From assembly GCF_947496995.1 (NCBI RefSeq), contig NZ_CANMFD010000004.1, positions 124,001 to 188,000 on the forward strand: 64,000 nucleotides of DNA. The letters are read 5' to 3'. The translations under genes and the position numbers were made by a program. The DNA is from an uncultured Roseibium sp. GTDB taxonomy: Bacteria; Pseudomonadota; Alphaproteobacteria; Rhizobiales; Stappiaceae. Below, piece after piece: positions 16,167 through 25,372 of the stretch (within the stretch, counting starts at the first letter, position 1; each line of letters opens with the position of its first letter). The notes beneath the pieces were generated by a model. It saw only the letters and a list, made by a program, of their open reading frames with translations. It was not told the DNA's origin and searched no databases.

Positions 16167-17819
16167 TCAAAAGCTTTCGTATCGGATCCTGCTTTCCGGC
16201 ACGCCTTCCGCCTCCAGCTCCGATTTCACCTTCGCCAGAAAACCCGCAGGACCGCACAGGAAATAGCTGGCGTCCAACCTGTCTGTGATCGACATCAGGA
16301 AATCGCCCGTGATCCGTCCGGCGTGGTGGAAGTCCCTGCCCTGAATATCCGGAGCCTGCGGCCGGCTGTAGAATATCTGCATCCCGATATCCGCCCCGGC
16401 TTCGATCAGTTCGGCGACTTCCCGTCGAAACGGGTGGTGATCGCCGTCGCGGGTGCCGTGGACGAACCAGACCGGGCGGCCGCCACCTTCCCGCGTGAGC
16501 GCATGCAACATGCTCAACATCGGCGTGACGCCGATCCCCGCGCTGACCAGCACCATCGGACCGGGCACCTCCGGCAGCACGAAATCTCCGGCCGGAGCCC
16601 GGCTCTCGACAATGGCGCCGACCTCCAGTCCATTGTGCAGATAGGTCGATGCCAGCCCGCCTGGCTCCCGTTTGACGGAAATCCGGTAGCGCTGATCGAA
16701 AGGTGAACCGGAGAGCGAATAGGTACGCTGCACCTTGCCGCCCAGCCCCGGAATGCGCAGCTCCACCGGCAGGTGCTGACCCGCCCTGAAGGCAGGCAGT
16801 GCTCCACCATCACGCGCCTCGAAGACGAAGGACATGACATCGGCGCTCTCCTGGTGCTTTTCGACCAGCCGCAACGAACGGGCGGAGACCGCGTCCGCCT
16901 GCCAGCGCAGGCGCAGGACGGAAGACAGCTCGACAATCTCTTCGATTTCCAGCGTGACCAGTTGGCGCGCGCCCGGAAACCTGGCAACATCCGCGCTGTC
17001 CCAGTCAATCGAGGCACGACCCGTCAGTTGCAGGAGGCTGCCGGTCGCAAAATCGAGAAACAGAAACCCGGCGCGCTTGTCGAGCAGGATGTTGCCCAGC
17101 GTGTTGTAATGCCTGTTGCCGGCATAATCCGGATAGCGGATCTTCGTGCCGCTCAGAACCTCGACGAAACCACGCTCGCCGCCCCGGTGCGAAGCATCCA
17201 TGCCGAACGAGGCATCCTCGCCGTCGCCGCGATAGCCGGTGGCGAGAAAAAACGTGTCGGCGGAGGCGATCCAGTCTTTTTGATCCTCCGTCAGTACCGT
17301 TCCTCGCGTTGCCTTGCCGTCCGGTGCCCTGGAGCTCCACCAGAACGCCCGCTCGCGAATATATTGCGGACAGTTGCCGAAGGACTGGCCGACCGTGAAA
17401 CGAAGACCGCCCTCTTTGCGCGCCGCCACGGTACCGTTCACCCGGTTCCGGCGCCGGGTCGCCAGTTCGATGCCGAGCAGACCGATATCGCTTCCCTCGA
17501 TAAGCGCCCCTTCCAGCGCATCGCCGGGAACCGGCGCCGCCGCTATCTGAAGCTGTTCCGGATCGGCAGAAGACACAAAGCCCTCCGGGCCTTCCAGAAC
17601 GGTTGCCCAGGGACGACCGTCATCATCTCGCGCGGCGACAACCAGAAACGGCTGGGCTGCGAAGAAATGCCGGTGCTGGTCGGGCAGGAACGGGCGAATG
17701 GCCTTGCGCGCCCAGCCCTCGATGTCGCGCTCCCCCAGCTTTTCCTGAATACGCCGTTCGCCCTCATGAAAGGGCGATGCGGAGCGTGTTGCGGATGCAA
17801 GCGGATCTGTCTCGTGCAT
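16167..17819 (-). CDS. PNPOx-like / ferredoxin-NAD(P) reductase fusion
   Basis: The 550-aa protein joins a pyridoxamine-5-phosphate-oxidase-like split barrel (about residues 40-290) to a ferredoxin-reductase module (about 305-550). In the second part RTYS (365-368) binds FAD, and GIGVTPM (428-434) and CGPAGF (522-527) bind NAD(P)H. No C-terminal 2Fe-2S cluster is present; the protein ends IRYESF. Fusions of this type are common in Rhizobiales and are thought to be flavin or heme-related oxidoreductases, but the reaction is not established here. The gene stands alone on the minus strand, upstream of two palindromic repeats. Confidence 0.88.
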   Translation of the reverse strand: MHETDPLASATRSASPFHEGERRIQEKLGERDIEGWARKAIRPFLPDQHRHFFAAQPFLVVAARDDDGRPWATVLEGPEGFVSSADPEQLQIAAAPVPGDALEGALIEGSDIGLLGIELATRRRNRVNGTVAARKEGGLRFTVGQSFGNCPQYIRERAFWWSSRAPDGKATRGTVLTEDQKDWIASADTFFLATGYRGDGEDASFGMDASHRGGERGFVEVLSGTKIRYPDYAGNRHYNTLGNILLDKRAGFLFLDFATGSLLQLTGRASIDWDSADVARFPGARQLVTLEIEEIVELSSVLRLRWQADAVSARSLRLVEKHQESADVMSFVFEARDGGALPAFRAGQHLPVELRIPGLGGKVQRTYSLSGSPFDQRYRISVKREPGGLASTYLHNGLEVGAIVESRAPAGDFVLPEVPGPMVLVSAGIGVTPMLSMLHALTREGGGRPVWFVHGTRDGDHHPFRREVAELIEAGADIGMQIFYSRPQAPDIQGRDFHHAGRITGDFLMSITDRLDASYFLCGPAGFLAKVKSELEAEGVPESRIRYESF

Positions 17820-17896
17820 GATTTCGGCCTTAATGGTTTAACGCTGGTCGGTCGCCGGACGCTTGCGAGTGAGCATCCGGCGGCCGCGTCGGATCG

Positions 17897-18517
17897 TCAG
17901 GCAGCAAGACCGGCCTTGGACACCGGCATTGCCACGAACCCCGGCAGGGCTTCGACACGCTTCAGGAACGCCCTGATCCGGGGATAGGGCTCCAGGGAGA
18001 CATTCCCCTCCGGTGCATGGGCGGTGTAGCTGTAGATCGCCACATCCGCGATCGTGACACGGTCACCGACCAGCCAGTCCCTGCCCTCCAGATGACCTTC
18101 CAGCAGATCGAAGGCATAGGTTGCGGTCGCCTTTGCCTTGTTCGCATCCAGCTCCGCGCCGAAGACGGTCACAAGGCGCGCAGCGGCCGGGCCGTTGGCG
18201 ATTTCATTGGCGGCGAGCGACAGGAACCTTTGAACCTGCGCTTCCGCCAGAGCATCCGCCGGCAGCCAGTCCGGGGCGTATTTGCGGGCCAGATAGACCA
18301 GAATGGCGGTGCTGTCGGCAATGACGATATCGCCGTCCTCGATCACCGGCACCTTGCCGGCGGGATTGAGCGTCAGGAACGGCTCTTTCTTGTGTTCACC
18401 GGCGGCGAGATCGACAAAGACAAGCTCGTGGTCGATGCCCGTGAGCCTGGCGAAAAGCTCCACCCGGTGGCAGTGGCCGGAGAGCGGGAAATTGTGGATG
18501 CGGATGGCATTGGACAT
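17897..18517 (-). CDS. Glutathione S-transferase
   Basis: The 206-aa protein has an N-terminal thioredoxin-like domain (IHNFPLSGHCHRVELFARL; then NPAGKVPVIEDGDIVIADS, where VP and the D-S pair contact glutathione) and an all-alpha C-terminal domain with VTIADVAIYSY. The open frame continues to 18628, but the minus-strand GAGGAAA ends just before ATG 18517, which starts MSNAIRIHNFPLSGH. It is divergent from a LysR gene, 159 bp away, and may be its target. Substrate is unknown; detoxification of electrophiles is the general role. Confidence 0.92.
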   Translation of the reverse strand: MSNAIRIHNFPLSGHCHRVELFARLTGIDHELVFVDLAAGEHKKEPFLTLNPAGKVPVIEDGDIVIADSTAILVYLARKYAPDWLPADALAEAQVQRFLSLAANEIANGPAAARLVTVFGAELDANKAKATATYAFDLLEGHLEGRDWLVGDRVTIADVAIYSYTAHAPEGNVSLEPYPRIRAFLKRVEALPGFVAMPVSKAGLAA

Positions 18518-18676
18518 GGCAGTTTCCTCGTAAATCCTGATTTTTCTGCGGTGCCGGTTCACATGAACAGCCCGCCAAGCCCAATATGCCAACGGATAAA
18601 TCTGGAAATAATCTCCTCGTTTATTCAATAATTATGTACAATATGGAGATAAATCGGCACGGCGGAGAGCAACCCG
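18518..18676. promoter_or_regulatory. Divergent GST / LysR promoter region
   Basis: The gap is AT-rich around 18608-18655. TTATTCAATAA (18621-18631) is a perfect palindrome about a central C, and ATAATCTCC (18608-18616) faces GGAGATAA about 28 bases later. This layout suits a LysR binding region, but no site can be proven by eye. Confidence 0.45.
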
Positions 18677-19561
18677 GTGGACAGGATTGAAACGATGCGG
18701 GCGTTCATGGCCGTTGCCCGGGACAACTCCTTCACGGCAGCTGGCAGGCGGCTCGGCCTGTCGACCAAGCTGGTGAGCAAATATGTCCGGCACCTGGAGG
18801 CCGAGCTCCAGACCCAGCTCTTCAACCGCACGACCCGCAGTGTGTCGCTGACGGATGTCGGGTCCGCCTATCTGGAGCGCTGCCGTCCGATCCTGGAGCA
18901 GCTGGACGAACTGGACGCTCTGGTGCGCGAGCGCCAGGGTGCGCTGGCCGGGCCGATTCGCCTCACCGCGCCGACCGGCTTCGGCAGCACGCGTCTGCCT
19001 GCAGCACTTCTGCCCTTTTTGAAACAGCACCCGGATGTGGAACTCGACATGACGCTGACCGACAGCCGGGTTGCGATTGTCGAGGAAGGTTTTGACCTGG
19101 CCATCCGCATCGGATCCTTGAGAGATTCAACGCTGATCGCCCGCAAGCTCGTGGATATGCCGCTCGTTCTGTGTGCCGCGCCGGAGTATCTGAACGCCCA
19201 CGGACGCCCAAAGGACCCACGCGCACTCGCCACTCACGTCTGCCTCGTCAACAATAACCAGGTCGATCTCAATGTCTGGCGGCTTCGCGCCGGAGGCCGC
19301 GAACATGCGGTCCGCCACAGAGCCACCATACAGGCAAATTCTCCTGGCGCCCTGGCCCGCCTTGCCGAAGGCGGGCTCGGCATTACAATCGCACCGCTCT
19401 ACACCGTCGAGGCGGCGCTCGACAGCGGGAGACTGGAACGCGTGCTCCCGGATTATGAAACCGACGTCTTCGGCGTCTACGCCCTCTACCCACCCAACCG
19501 CCATCTTACCCGCCGGGTCCGCGCCCTGATTGATCATCTGGCTGGAGAGTTCAGCCGGTAG
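18677..19561 (+). CDS. LysR family transcriptional regulator
   Basis: The 294-aa product starts at a GTG (18677), about 10 bases after GGAGA. The winged helix covers residues 1-60 (FMAVARDNSFTAAGRRLGLS). The effector-binding domain covers about 90-290 (GPIRLTAPTGFGSTRLPAAL; GFDLAIRIGSL), of the CrgA/DmlR-like type. It is divergent from the GST gene, the standard arrangement for LysR and its target. The co-inducer is unknown. A strong bidirectional terminator follows the stop. Confidence 0.93.
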   Translation: MDRIETMRAFMAVARDNSFTAAGRRLGLSTKLVSKYVRHLEAELQTQLFNRTTRSVSLTDVGSAYLERCRPILEQLDELDALVRERQGALAGPIRLTAPTGFGSTRLPAALLPFLKQHPDVELDMTLTDSRVAIVEEGFDLAIRIGSLRDSTLIARKLVDMPLVLCAAPEYLNAHGRPKDPRALATHVCLVNNNQVDLNVWRLRAGGREHAVRHRATIQANSPGALARLAEGGLGITIAPLYTVEAALDSGRLERVLPDYETDVFGVYALYPPNRHLTRRVRALIDHLAGEFSR

Positions 19562-19604
19562 CATCGGGACAGCGACCACGACTGCCGATGACAAACGGAA
19601 AAAA

Positions 19605-19626
19605 GGGAGCCGCAGGTGCGGCTCCC
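19605..19626. terminator. Bidirectional intrinsic terminator
   Basis: GGGAGCCGCA (19605-19614) pairs perfectly with TGCGGCTCCC (19617-19626). Six A residues precede it and TCTTTGT follows, so it can stop the plus-strand LysR transcript and, with a T-run on the other strand, the EF-hand transcript. Confidence 0.85.
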
Positions 19627-19666
19627 TCTTTGTCGTCCCAACGTCTGGGTTCGCTTGCATGTGAAC

Positions 19667-19692
19667 ATCCGGCTCCGCGTGTGGAGCCGGAT
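19667..19692 (-). terminator. Second hairpin after the EF-hand gene
   Basis: ATCCGGCTCC (19667-19676) pairs perfectly with GGAGCCGGAT (19683-19692) around GCGTGT. It lies within 10 bases of the EF-hand stop and, with the next hairpin, forms a tandem stop for the minus strand. No T-run follows directly. Confidence 0.6.
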
Positions 19693-19700
19693 TATTCACA

Positions 19701-20741
19701 TCAGCCTCGGTGGTGTTTGCCGTGGCCTTTGCCTTTTCCGCCGTGTTTGCCGCCCTTGAAGTCGGCTTTGGTGATGACGCCATCCTTGTTGCGGTCGGCG
19801 CGTTCCATCATCTTGTCCAGGCGCTTGTCATGCTCGTCGGCACTGATGCCCAGGCTGCCATCGGCATCGGCGCGCTGGAACATGTCGACGACACGGTTCT
19901 CGTTGAGGCTCAGCCACAGCGGGCCAAACTCCTCAAGAGTGAAGGACCCGTTGCCGTCCGTGTCGGCCAATGCGAAGAGTTCGGCGCGCTTGGCATCGAA
20001 ATCCTCACGGCTTACAGCGCCGTCACCGTCGGTGTCGAAGAGCCCGAGGAACATCTGTCCCGGGCCGCCGCGACCGTGATGGCCGCCACGCGGACCGCCG
20101 CGCTCGTCGTGGCCACGGGCTTCGGCCCTGGGTCCACCCTTGCCGTCCCTGTTGCCACCTTTGCCGTCCATGGCTCCCTGGGCCTTTCTTTCGTCAGGTC
20201 CACGCCCTTCCGCCTGCCCGCGCTTGCCGCCGTGCATGCGTTCAGCGGTGCCGTTTCCATCCCGGTCCATCATCTTGAACAGACGGTTGGCAACCACATC
20301 GGTCTCCGCCTGTGTGACCGTACCGTCGCCGTCACGGTCTACGAACTGGAACGCCCGGACCATCCGGTCGTTGCTGCGGGTCAGGAATTCAGCCTTGAAT
20401 TCCTCCAGGCTGATATCTCCGCTGCCATCGGTATCGGCAGACTGGAAACCCTGGGTCCGTACTTCCGAGATTTCCGCCTCGGTGATCACGCCGTCCTTAT
20501 CCGCGTCGAAACGCTCGAAGATGCGCTCGGCATGTCGGCCGCCACCCGGACCGGCGCCATGACCACGTCCGCCGCGCTTGCCCATATGGGCGAAACGCTC
20601 GCCGGCGGCCTGTTGCATCTGTTTGCCCCCGTCCCCGTTTGCAGGCCCGCTTTGGGCCGAAGCAGACAGACCGGCGGTCAGTGCGACGCCCGCGACGCTC
20701 GCAGCCAGAGCGGCAATTGCAATTTTCCTGAACGGTTTCAT
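19701..20741 (-). CDS. Secreted EF-hand calcium-binding protein with eight loops
   Basis: The 346-aa protein has a signal peptide (MKPFRKIAIAALAASVAGVA, cleaved near SASA-Q). Eight DxDxDG-like loops follow: DADKDGVIT, DTDGSGDIS, DRDGDGTVT, DRDGNGTAE, DTDGDGAVS, DTDGNGSFT, DADGSLGIS and DRNKDGVIT. The fourth and seventh loops are imperfect. A Gly/Arg/His/Lys-rich linker splits them into two groups of four, and the end is rich in Lys, Gly and His. Start: ATG 20741 after AAGGAG. The gene is divergent from a two-component system, so it may be its target or part of a calcium or metal response. Binding of calcium is inferred from the loops. Confidence 0.92.
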   Translation of the reverse strand: MKPFRKIAIAALAASVAGVALTAGLSASAQSGPANGDGGKQMQQAAGERFAHMGKRGGRGHGAGPGGGRHAERIFERFDADKDGVITEAEISEVRTQGFQSADTDGSGDISLEEFKAEFLTRSNDRMVRAFQFVDRDGDGTVTQAETDVVANRLFKMMDRDGNGTAERMHGGKRGQAEGRGPDERKAQGAMDGKGGNRDGKGGPRAEARGHDERGGPRGGHHGRGGPGQMFLGLFDTDGDGAVSREDFDAKRAELFALADTDGNGSFTLEEFGPLWLSLNENRVVDMFQRADADGSLGISADEHDKRLDKMMERADRNKDGVITKADFKGGKHGGKGKGHGKHHRG

Positions 20742-21023
20742 TCCAACAACTCCTTGGTTCGTTGATGAGCTGAAGGTAGGTGGCAATTGTCGCAAGAATA
20801 CCCTTCATACCGGTCCGAAGTGTCGCCATCTGTCCCGCTGGGCCATCCCGACACACTTTGTTACAAGTTCCGTGGGCACCATAAATCCCAGACTGCTATT
20901 TAAGCCTTAGAAACAAACAGATCGGTGGCTTCGCAAGAAACTGTTGTCCGGCGCGGCCAAGGAGATCACCCTGCTGTCATACACAATCCCGGCACTGCAG
21001 GATGCTCTCGTATGGAGACGAAA

Positions 21024-21752
21024 ATGAGCGATCCGAGCCCTCATATCCTGGTGGTGGACGACCATCGCGACATACGCGAGACACTGGCCCGCTATCTGAT
21101 CAAGAACGGCCTGCGCGCCACGACGGCTGAAAACGCCGCCCATGCCCGCAAGGCCCTGAAGGCTGCCTCCGTCGATCTGGTGGTCCTGGATATCATGATG
21201 CCGGGAGAGGACGGATTGTCTCTGTGCCGCCACCTGGTTGAAACCGGTGCCATGCCGGTGATCCTTCTGACCGCAATGGCCGATGACACGGACCGGGTGA
21301 TCGGTCTGGAAATCGGCGCAGATGATTATGTTACCAAGCCGTTCAACCCGCGCGAACTGCTCGCCCGCATCCGCGCGGTGCTGCGCAGGACGTCCCTTGC
21401 GCCCCGCGAACGCGACCCGATCGAACAGGAACTGCTGTATTTCGACGGCTGGTCGCTCAACGTCTCGCGGCGGGAACTCAAGGATCCGGACGGCACGTCG
21501 GTCGCACTGTCCAGCGGTGAATTCCAGTTGCTCTGCACCTTTCTGAAACGCCCCAAGATGGTGCTGAATCGCGACCAGCTCCTGGATCTGACCACAGGCA
21601 GAACCGCGGCCGTCTTCGACCGTTCAATCGACAACCAGGTCTCGCGCCTGCGCCGCAAGATCGAGGCGGACCCGAAAGATCCGAAGATGATCAAGACCGT
21701 CTGGGGCGGCGGCTACATGTTTACGGCAGATGTGAAAGACCAGGCTGAATGA
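21024..21752 (+). CDS. Response regulator, OmpR/PhoB family
   Basis: The 242-aa protein has a receiver domain with Asp12-Asp13, the phospho-acceptor Asp56 in VVLDIMMPGEDG, and the conserved Lys in YVTKPFNP. The C-terminal winged helix (about residues 140-235) ends with WGGGYMF, the usual TxWGxGY variant. The open frame begins earlier, but GGAGA at 21014-21018 selects ATG 21024 (MSDPSPHILVVDD). The stop overlaps the kinase start by 4 bases. The divergent EF-hand gene is a plausible target. Confidence 0.95.
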   Translation: MSDPSPHILVVDDHRDIRETLARYLIKNGLRATTAENAAHARKALKAASVDLVVLDIMMPGEDGLSLCRHLVETGAMPVILLTAMADDTDRVIGLEIGADDYVTKPFNPRELLARIRAVLRRTSLAPRERDPIEQELLYFDGWSLNVSRRELKDPDGTSVALSSGEFQLLCTFLKRPKMVLNRDQLLDLTTGRTAAVFDRSIDNQVSRLRRKIEADPKDPKMIKTVWGGGYMFTADVKDQAE

Positions 21753-23188
21753 AATTACCCTCGTCCATCCGCAATGTGCTTTTGTTCCTGTGGCCCAGCA
21801 CCCTGGCCTCGCAGCTGGTCGTGCTGTTGCTGGCCGCCATCGTCGCGGCCCAGGCTTTCAGCATCTGGATCTTTCAGGATGAACGGCGCATTGCGATGGT
21901 CGCCGTTGCAAGAGACAGCCTGCTGACGCGGGCGGTGTCCATCGCCGAACTTCTGGAGGACACCCCGCCGTCGCTGCAGGAACGGGTCGTGGAAGCCAGC
22001 AGCAGCCGGTTCGCGGTTTTCTGGCTGGGGGACACGCCACTGGCGCCCGAACCCGGCAGATCCAGTGTCGAACAGCGCCTGCAGGGCTATCTCAATGCCC
22101 AGCTGGCCAATGGCAAGACCGCGCATCTGAATATTCACGCCGATGAAAAACGCGGGCCCTCCAGCCGGAACTCCGCTCCGGGCGATCCTCCGAGCTGGCG
22201 CGCGGTGCCCAAACACGAGCGGCCGCGCAACCTGAACAAGATCATGAACCGGCCGGAAGACCTGGCGCTGTCGATCCCGATGTCGGACGGCAAATGGCTC
22301 AATGTCGCCACCAGCTACCGTCCGCCGCGCGGCACCTTCCTTCCCCTGCTGGTGCAATTGGGCCTGACGGCGCTCGCCGCCGTCATCATTATCGGCCTGG
22401 CCGTGCGCAGGGTCACGCGCCCCTTGAAGGAACTGGCCGTTTCGGCCGAAAGGCTCGGCCGCGGCGAGAACCTGGAACCGCTGCGTCCAAGCGGCCCGCG
22501 GGAAGTTCAGGCGCTCACCACCGCTTTCAACGAAATGCAGGACCGGCTCACCCGGTTCGTGCGCGACCGCACCCGCATGCTGGCGGCCATCAGCCATGAT
22601 CTCAGGACACCGATCACATCGCTGCGGCTCCGGGCCGAATTCATCGACGACGACGAAAACCGCGAGAAGGTGATAGAGACCCTGGAAGAAATGGCTGCGA
22701 TGACCGAGGCCACCTTGCGTTTCACGCGGGACGAAGCCCATGCGGAACCGGCGGAAAAAGCCGATCTTGGCGCGATTCTCGATGCTCTGGCCGGAGATCA
22801 GCAGGATCTCGGACAGGAAATTTCAGTCGATGTCGCCGACAGGATCGTCTTGTCCTGCCGTCCGATGGCCCTCAAGCGGGCGCTGCGCAATCTCATCGAA
22901 AACGCCATCCGCTACGGTAAAAACGTTTCAATCAAGGCTGTGAAGGATGCGGCCGAAGTTGTCATCCGCATTCAGGACCAGGGTCCCGGCATTCCCGAGG
23001 ACCGCTTGAAGGACGTGTTCGAACCCTTTGTACGGCTTGAAGAATCCCGAAGTGAGGAGACCGGCGGAATCGGTCTCGGACTGGCGATCGCCCGCTCCAT
23101 CGTCCATGCTCATGGCGGAACGATCAGACTGGCGAACCGGCCCGAAGGCGGGCTGGAAGTGGAGATCAGACTGCCTCTGGGGGCCTGA
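21749..23188 (+). CDS. Sensor histidine kinase
   Basis: The 479-aa inner-membrane kinase has two transmembrane helices (about residues 17-40 and 198-220) around a 160-residue periplasmic sensor region of no recognised fold. HAMP follows (about 220-272). The dimerisation helix carries the phospho-accepting His283 in ISHDLRTPITSL. The ATPase part has NLIENAIRYG (381-390), DQGPGIPED (410-418) and GGIGLGLAIARS (439-450). It is translationally coupled (ATGA) to the regulator. The signal is unknown; the sensor region is rich in charged residues and prolines. Confidence 0.95.
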   Translation: MKLPSSIRNVLLFLWPSTLASQLVVLLLAAIVAAQAFSIWIFQDERRIAMVAVARDSLLTRAVSIAELLEDTPPSLQERVVEASSSRFAVFWLGDTPLAPEPGRSSVEQRLQGYLNAQLANGKTAHLNIHADEKRGPSSRNSAPGDPPSWRAVPKHERPRNLNKIMNRPEDLALSIPMSDGKWLNVATSYRPPRGTFLPLLVQLGLTALAAVIIIGLAVRRVTRPLKELAVSAERLGRGENLEPLRPSGPREVQALTTAFNEMQDRLTRFVRDRTRMLAAISHDLRTPITSLRLRAEFIDDDENREKVIETLEEMAAMTEATLRFTRDEAHAEPAEKADLGAILDALAGDQQDLGQEISVDVADRIVLSCRPMALKRALRNLIENAIRYGKNVSIKAVKDAAEVVIRIQDQGPGIPEDRLKDVFEPFVRLEESRSEETGGIGLGLAIARSIVHAHGGTIRLANRPEGGLEVEIRLPLGA

Positions 23189-23257
23189 AACCGACGGTCG
23201 CCTCTCCCCCCGATTGCTGCCCGGCGCGCTGTTTATGAAATCTGCGGGCTATAGGCC

Positions 23258-23680
23258 TCAGCGCCGCGCTTCGATCCCTCCGGAATAGGTCGCCTCATCG
23301 ACCGGCTCCAGCCAGTTGGTCGCCTTGCCGTCCCGTTCTTCCTGCATTGCCATATGCACGAGACAGGTGGTCGGGCCCGCGCCGTGCCAGTGTTTCACGT
23401 CCGGTGGAATCCAGATCACGTCGCCCGGCAGAATGGAAAGTTTCTCCTGACCCCAGACGTGAATGAACCCGGCGCCGTCCAGGATCTGCAGGGTCTGGCC
23501 GAACGGGTGCGTATGCCAGTTGGTGCGCGCACCGGGCTCGAAAGTCACCTTGAGGGCACGCAGGCTGGCGGGCGCCGGCGCCTGGATCACCGGATCCTGC
23601 CAGACCGTTCCGGTAAAATACTCCGAACTCGCCTTCAGTGACGGCCGGGATCCGGCCTCATAGACAGTCAGGACACTCAT
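23258..23680 (-). CDS. Cupin domain-containing protein
   Basis: The 140-aa protein is a single beta-barrel cupin of the carboxymuconolactone-associated QdoI-like type. Motif 1 is [16 protein letters not shown] (His at two positions, a Gln in place of the usual Glu). Motif 2 is [10 protein letters not shown]. The start ATG 23680 overlaps the stop of the EamA gene. It ends the four-gene operon 25280-23258. Enzyme or sugar/metal-binding role is not clear. Confidence 0.85.
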   Translation of the reverse strand: MSVLTVYEAGSRPSLKASSEYFTGTVWQDPVIQAPAPASLRALKVTFEPGARTNWHTHPFGQTLQILDGAGFIHVWGQEKLSILPGDVIWIPPDVKHWHGAGPTTCLVHMAMQEERDGKATNWLEPVDEATYSGGIEARR

Positions 23681-24597
23681 GACACCTCCTTGCCCACAAG
23701 GGGCGTGACTCGCGATTTGTCTTTCTTTGGCCAGTTGATCAGAACAACCCCGAAAATGGCAAGACAGATTCCGGCGAATGTTTCCAGCTCCAGCCGTTCC
23801 GACAGGAACACCACCCCGAGAAAGACCCCGACCCCGGAGCGCAGATAGGCCTGGCTGGCCGTCCCCATCGCCCCCAGTGTCGACAGCAGGCGGAAATAGA
23901 TCAGGAAGGCCAGCGCGGTGCAGACAAGGCCGAGGATAAGGGCTGCGACAATGCCGGTCGCATCCGGAGAGAGCGTCCATGGCTGCTCGGCCACCAGGCT
24001 GAATGGCACGAGCACCAGCGCGGAACATATCAGCGTTCCGGTGGCGGTCACGATCGGCGGCATCCCGGCAAACCGCCTGCCCTGCAGCGCCGCGATACCA
24101 TACAGCGCCGCACCGGCCAGCACCGCCAGTTGAGCGATGAGATTCTGTCCGAGGTCGTCCAGCGCACCGACACCGACGATCAGGATGATACCGCCGAAAC
24201 CGAGCAGCACACCGGCAAGCTGACGCATTCCCGGACGCTGGGTACTGCCCACCAGAAGCCAGGAAAAGACGAACACCCAGAGCGGCGATGTGGAGTTGAG
24301 CACGCTGGAGACCGCCGTGCCCGCATATTGCTGCCCCCACGCCAGCAGCAGCCAGGGCCCCGTGCTGTTGACCAGCGACTGAATGAAGAACAGGCGCCAG
24401 CTGCGGCCGTCGAGCGGCATCCGGATACCCCGCACAGCCATGATCGCCAGAAGCGCCACGGCGGCGGACAGAACCCTGACGGCGATCAGCGTCGCCGGCG
24501 GGATCGTCGGCAGCGCCAGGGCGATCCAGAAATAGGACGATCCCCACAAAAGGGCGAGACAGCCCAGCAGGGCAAATTCGAAGGAACGGTTTTGCAT
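23677..24597 (-). CDS. EamA/DMT family transporter
   Basis: The 306-aa protein has about ten membrane segments arranged as two EamA repeats (GSSYFWIALALPTIPPATLI near the start; YLRSGVGVFLGVVFLSERLE near 260). Drug/metabolite exporters of this type move amino acids or metabolites outward. It is followed, with a 4-bp overlap, by the cupin gene and preceded by two ABM-like genes, so it may export an end product of that group. Confidence 0.9.
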   Translation of the reverse strand: MQNRSFEFALLGCLALLWGSSYFWIALALPTIPPATLIAVRVLSAAVALLAIMAVRGIRMPLDGRSWRLFFIQSLVNSTGPWLLLAWGQQYAGTAVSSVLNSTSPLWVFVFSWLLVGSTQRPGMRQLAGVLLGFGGIILIVGVGALDDLGQNLIAQLAVLAGAALYGIAALQGRRFAGMPPIVTATGTLICSALVLVPFSLVAEQPWTLSPDATGIVAALILGLVCTALAFLIYFRLLSTLGAMGTASQAYLRSGVGVFLGVVFLSERLELETFAGICLAIFGVVLINWPKKDKSRVTPLVGKEVS

Positions 24598-24606
24598 GGG
24601 GCTGGT

Positions 24607-24951
24607 TTATCCGTTCACGGCGCGGCTGTCTTCAGGCGCCTGATCCCGCTCTTCCATGCCATAGTCGCGCAGCACATGGGCCACGCGGAGCCTGTAATCC
24701 CTGAAATAGCTGCTCCGCCCGGCCTTTTGCGCCTTGCGGTGCTGGGTCAGGCTGCGCCATTCATCAAGTGCTTTTTCGTCCCGGAAGAAAGACACCGAGA
24801 GGAGTTTGTCCGGATCTGTCAGGCTCTGGAACCGTTCCACGGATACGAACCCGTCGATCCTTTCGACAAGTGGCCGCATCTCGGCGGCCATGTCGAGATA
24901 GGCCTGCTTCTTGTCCGCATGCGGAATGACCTCGAATATCACGGCTATCAT
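24607..24951 (-). CDS. Antibiotic biosynthesis monooxygenase (ABM) family protein
   Basis: The 114-aa protein shows the ABM dimeric ferredoxin-like fold: MIAVIFEVIPHADKKQAYLD, then a central FVSVERFQSLTDPDKLLSVSFF. Members include small cofactor-free quinol monooxygenases. The ATG overlaps the stop of the NIPSNAP gene by 4 bp, and the EamA gene follows within 9 bp, so all lie in one operon. Confidence 0.82.
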   Translation of the reverse strand: MIAVIFEVIPHADKKQAYLDMAAEMRPLVERIDGFVSVERFQSLTDPDKLLSVSFFRDEKALDEWRSLTQHRKAQKAGRSSYFRDYRLRVAHVLRDYGMEERDQAPEDSRAVNG

Positions 24952-25280
24952 CGACTGCCCTCCCTCCCGGCATGCGGCGCGGACGCCAGTTTCAGGAAGG
25001 TCCGGTCTTCCCGCAAGATGAATCTTTCCGATTGCGCGAAGGCGTAGTTTTCCTGCCCCAGCGGATCGGCGGCCAGCCGCGCCCGGTAGGCCTCATAGGC
25101 GGCCAGATTTTCGATGGTATAGACTCCGTAGGCCAGCGTGGAGGAACCCTCATGCGGGGCGAAATAGCCGATCAGATCCGCTCCGCAGCGGGGAATCGCC
25201 TGGCCCCAGTTGCGGGCATAGTGCTCGAAGGCGGCCTTTTTCGCCGGGTCGATGTGATAGCGGATGAAACAGGTGATCAT
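24948..25280 (-). CDS. NIPSNAP family protein
   Basis: The 110-aa protein has the NIPSNAP ferredoxin-like pattern, starting MITCFIRYHIDPAKKAAFEHYARNW and continuing with a YTIENLAAYEAYRARLAAD helix. The frame is open to 25325, but MITCFIRYHIDP matches family starts and sits at ATG 25280. It is the first gene of an operon (NIPSNAP, ABM, EamA, cupin) divergent from an ArsR regulator. Function of the family is poorly known; enzymatic roles are disputed. Confidence 0.8.
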   Translation of the reverse strand: MITCFIRYHIDPAKKAAFEHYARNWGQAIPRCGADLIGYFAPHEGSSTLAYGVYTIENLAAYEAYRARLAADPLGQENYAFAQSERFILREDRTFLKLASAPHAGREGSR

Positions 25281-25372
25281 GACGGTCTTGCCTTTCCGTT
25301 GCCGTTGACCTGTTCCATGTGCCATGGTCTGCGGCAGGAATGCTTCGACACGGATCGAACCATGAAAGACCT

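Noticed and set aside
19710..20765. Long plus-strand frame opposite the EF-hand gene
   Set aside because: The minus-strand product has a signal peptide and eight calcium loops; the plus-strand translation has no recognisable domain.
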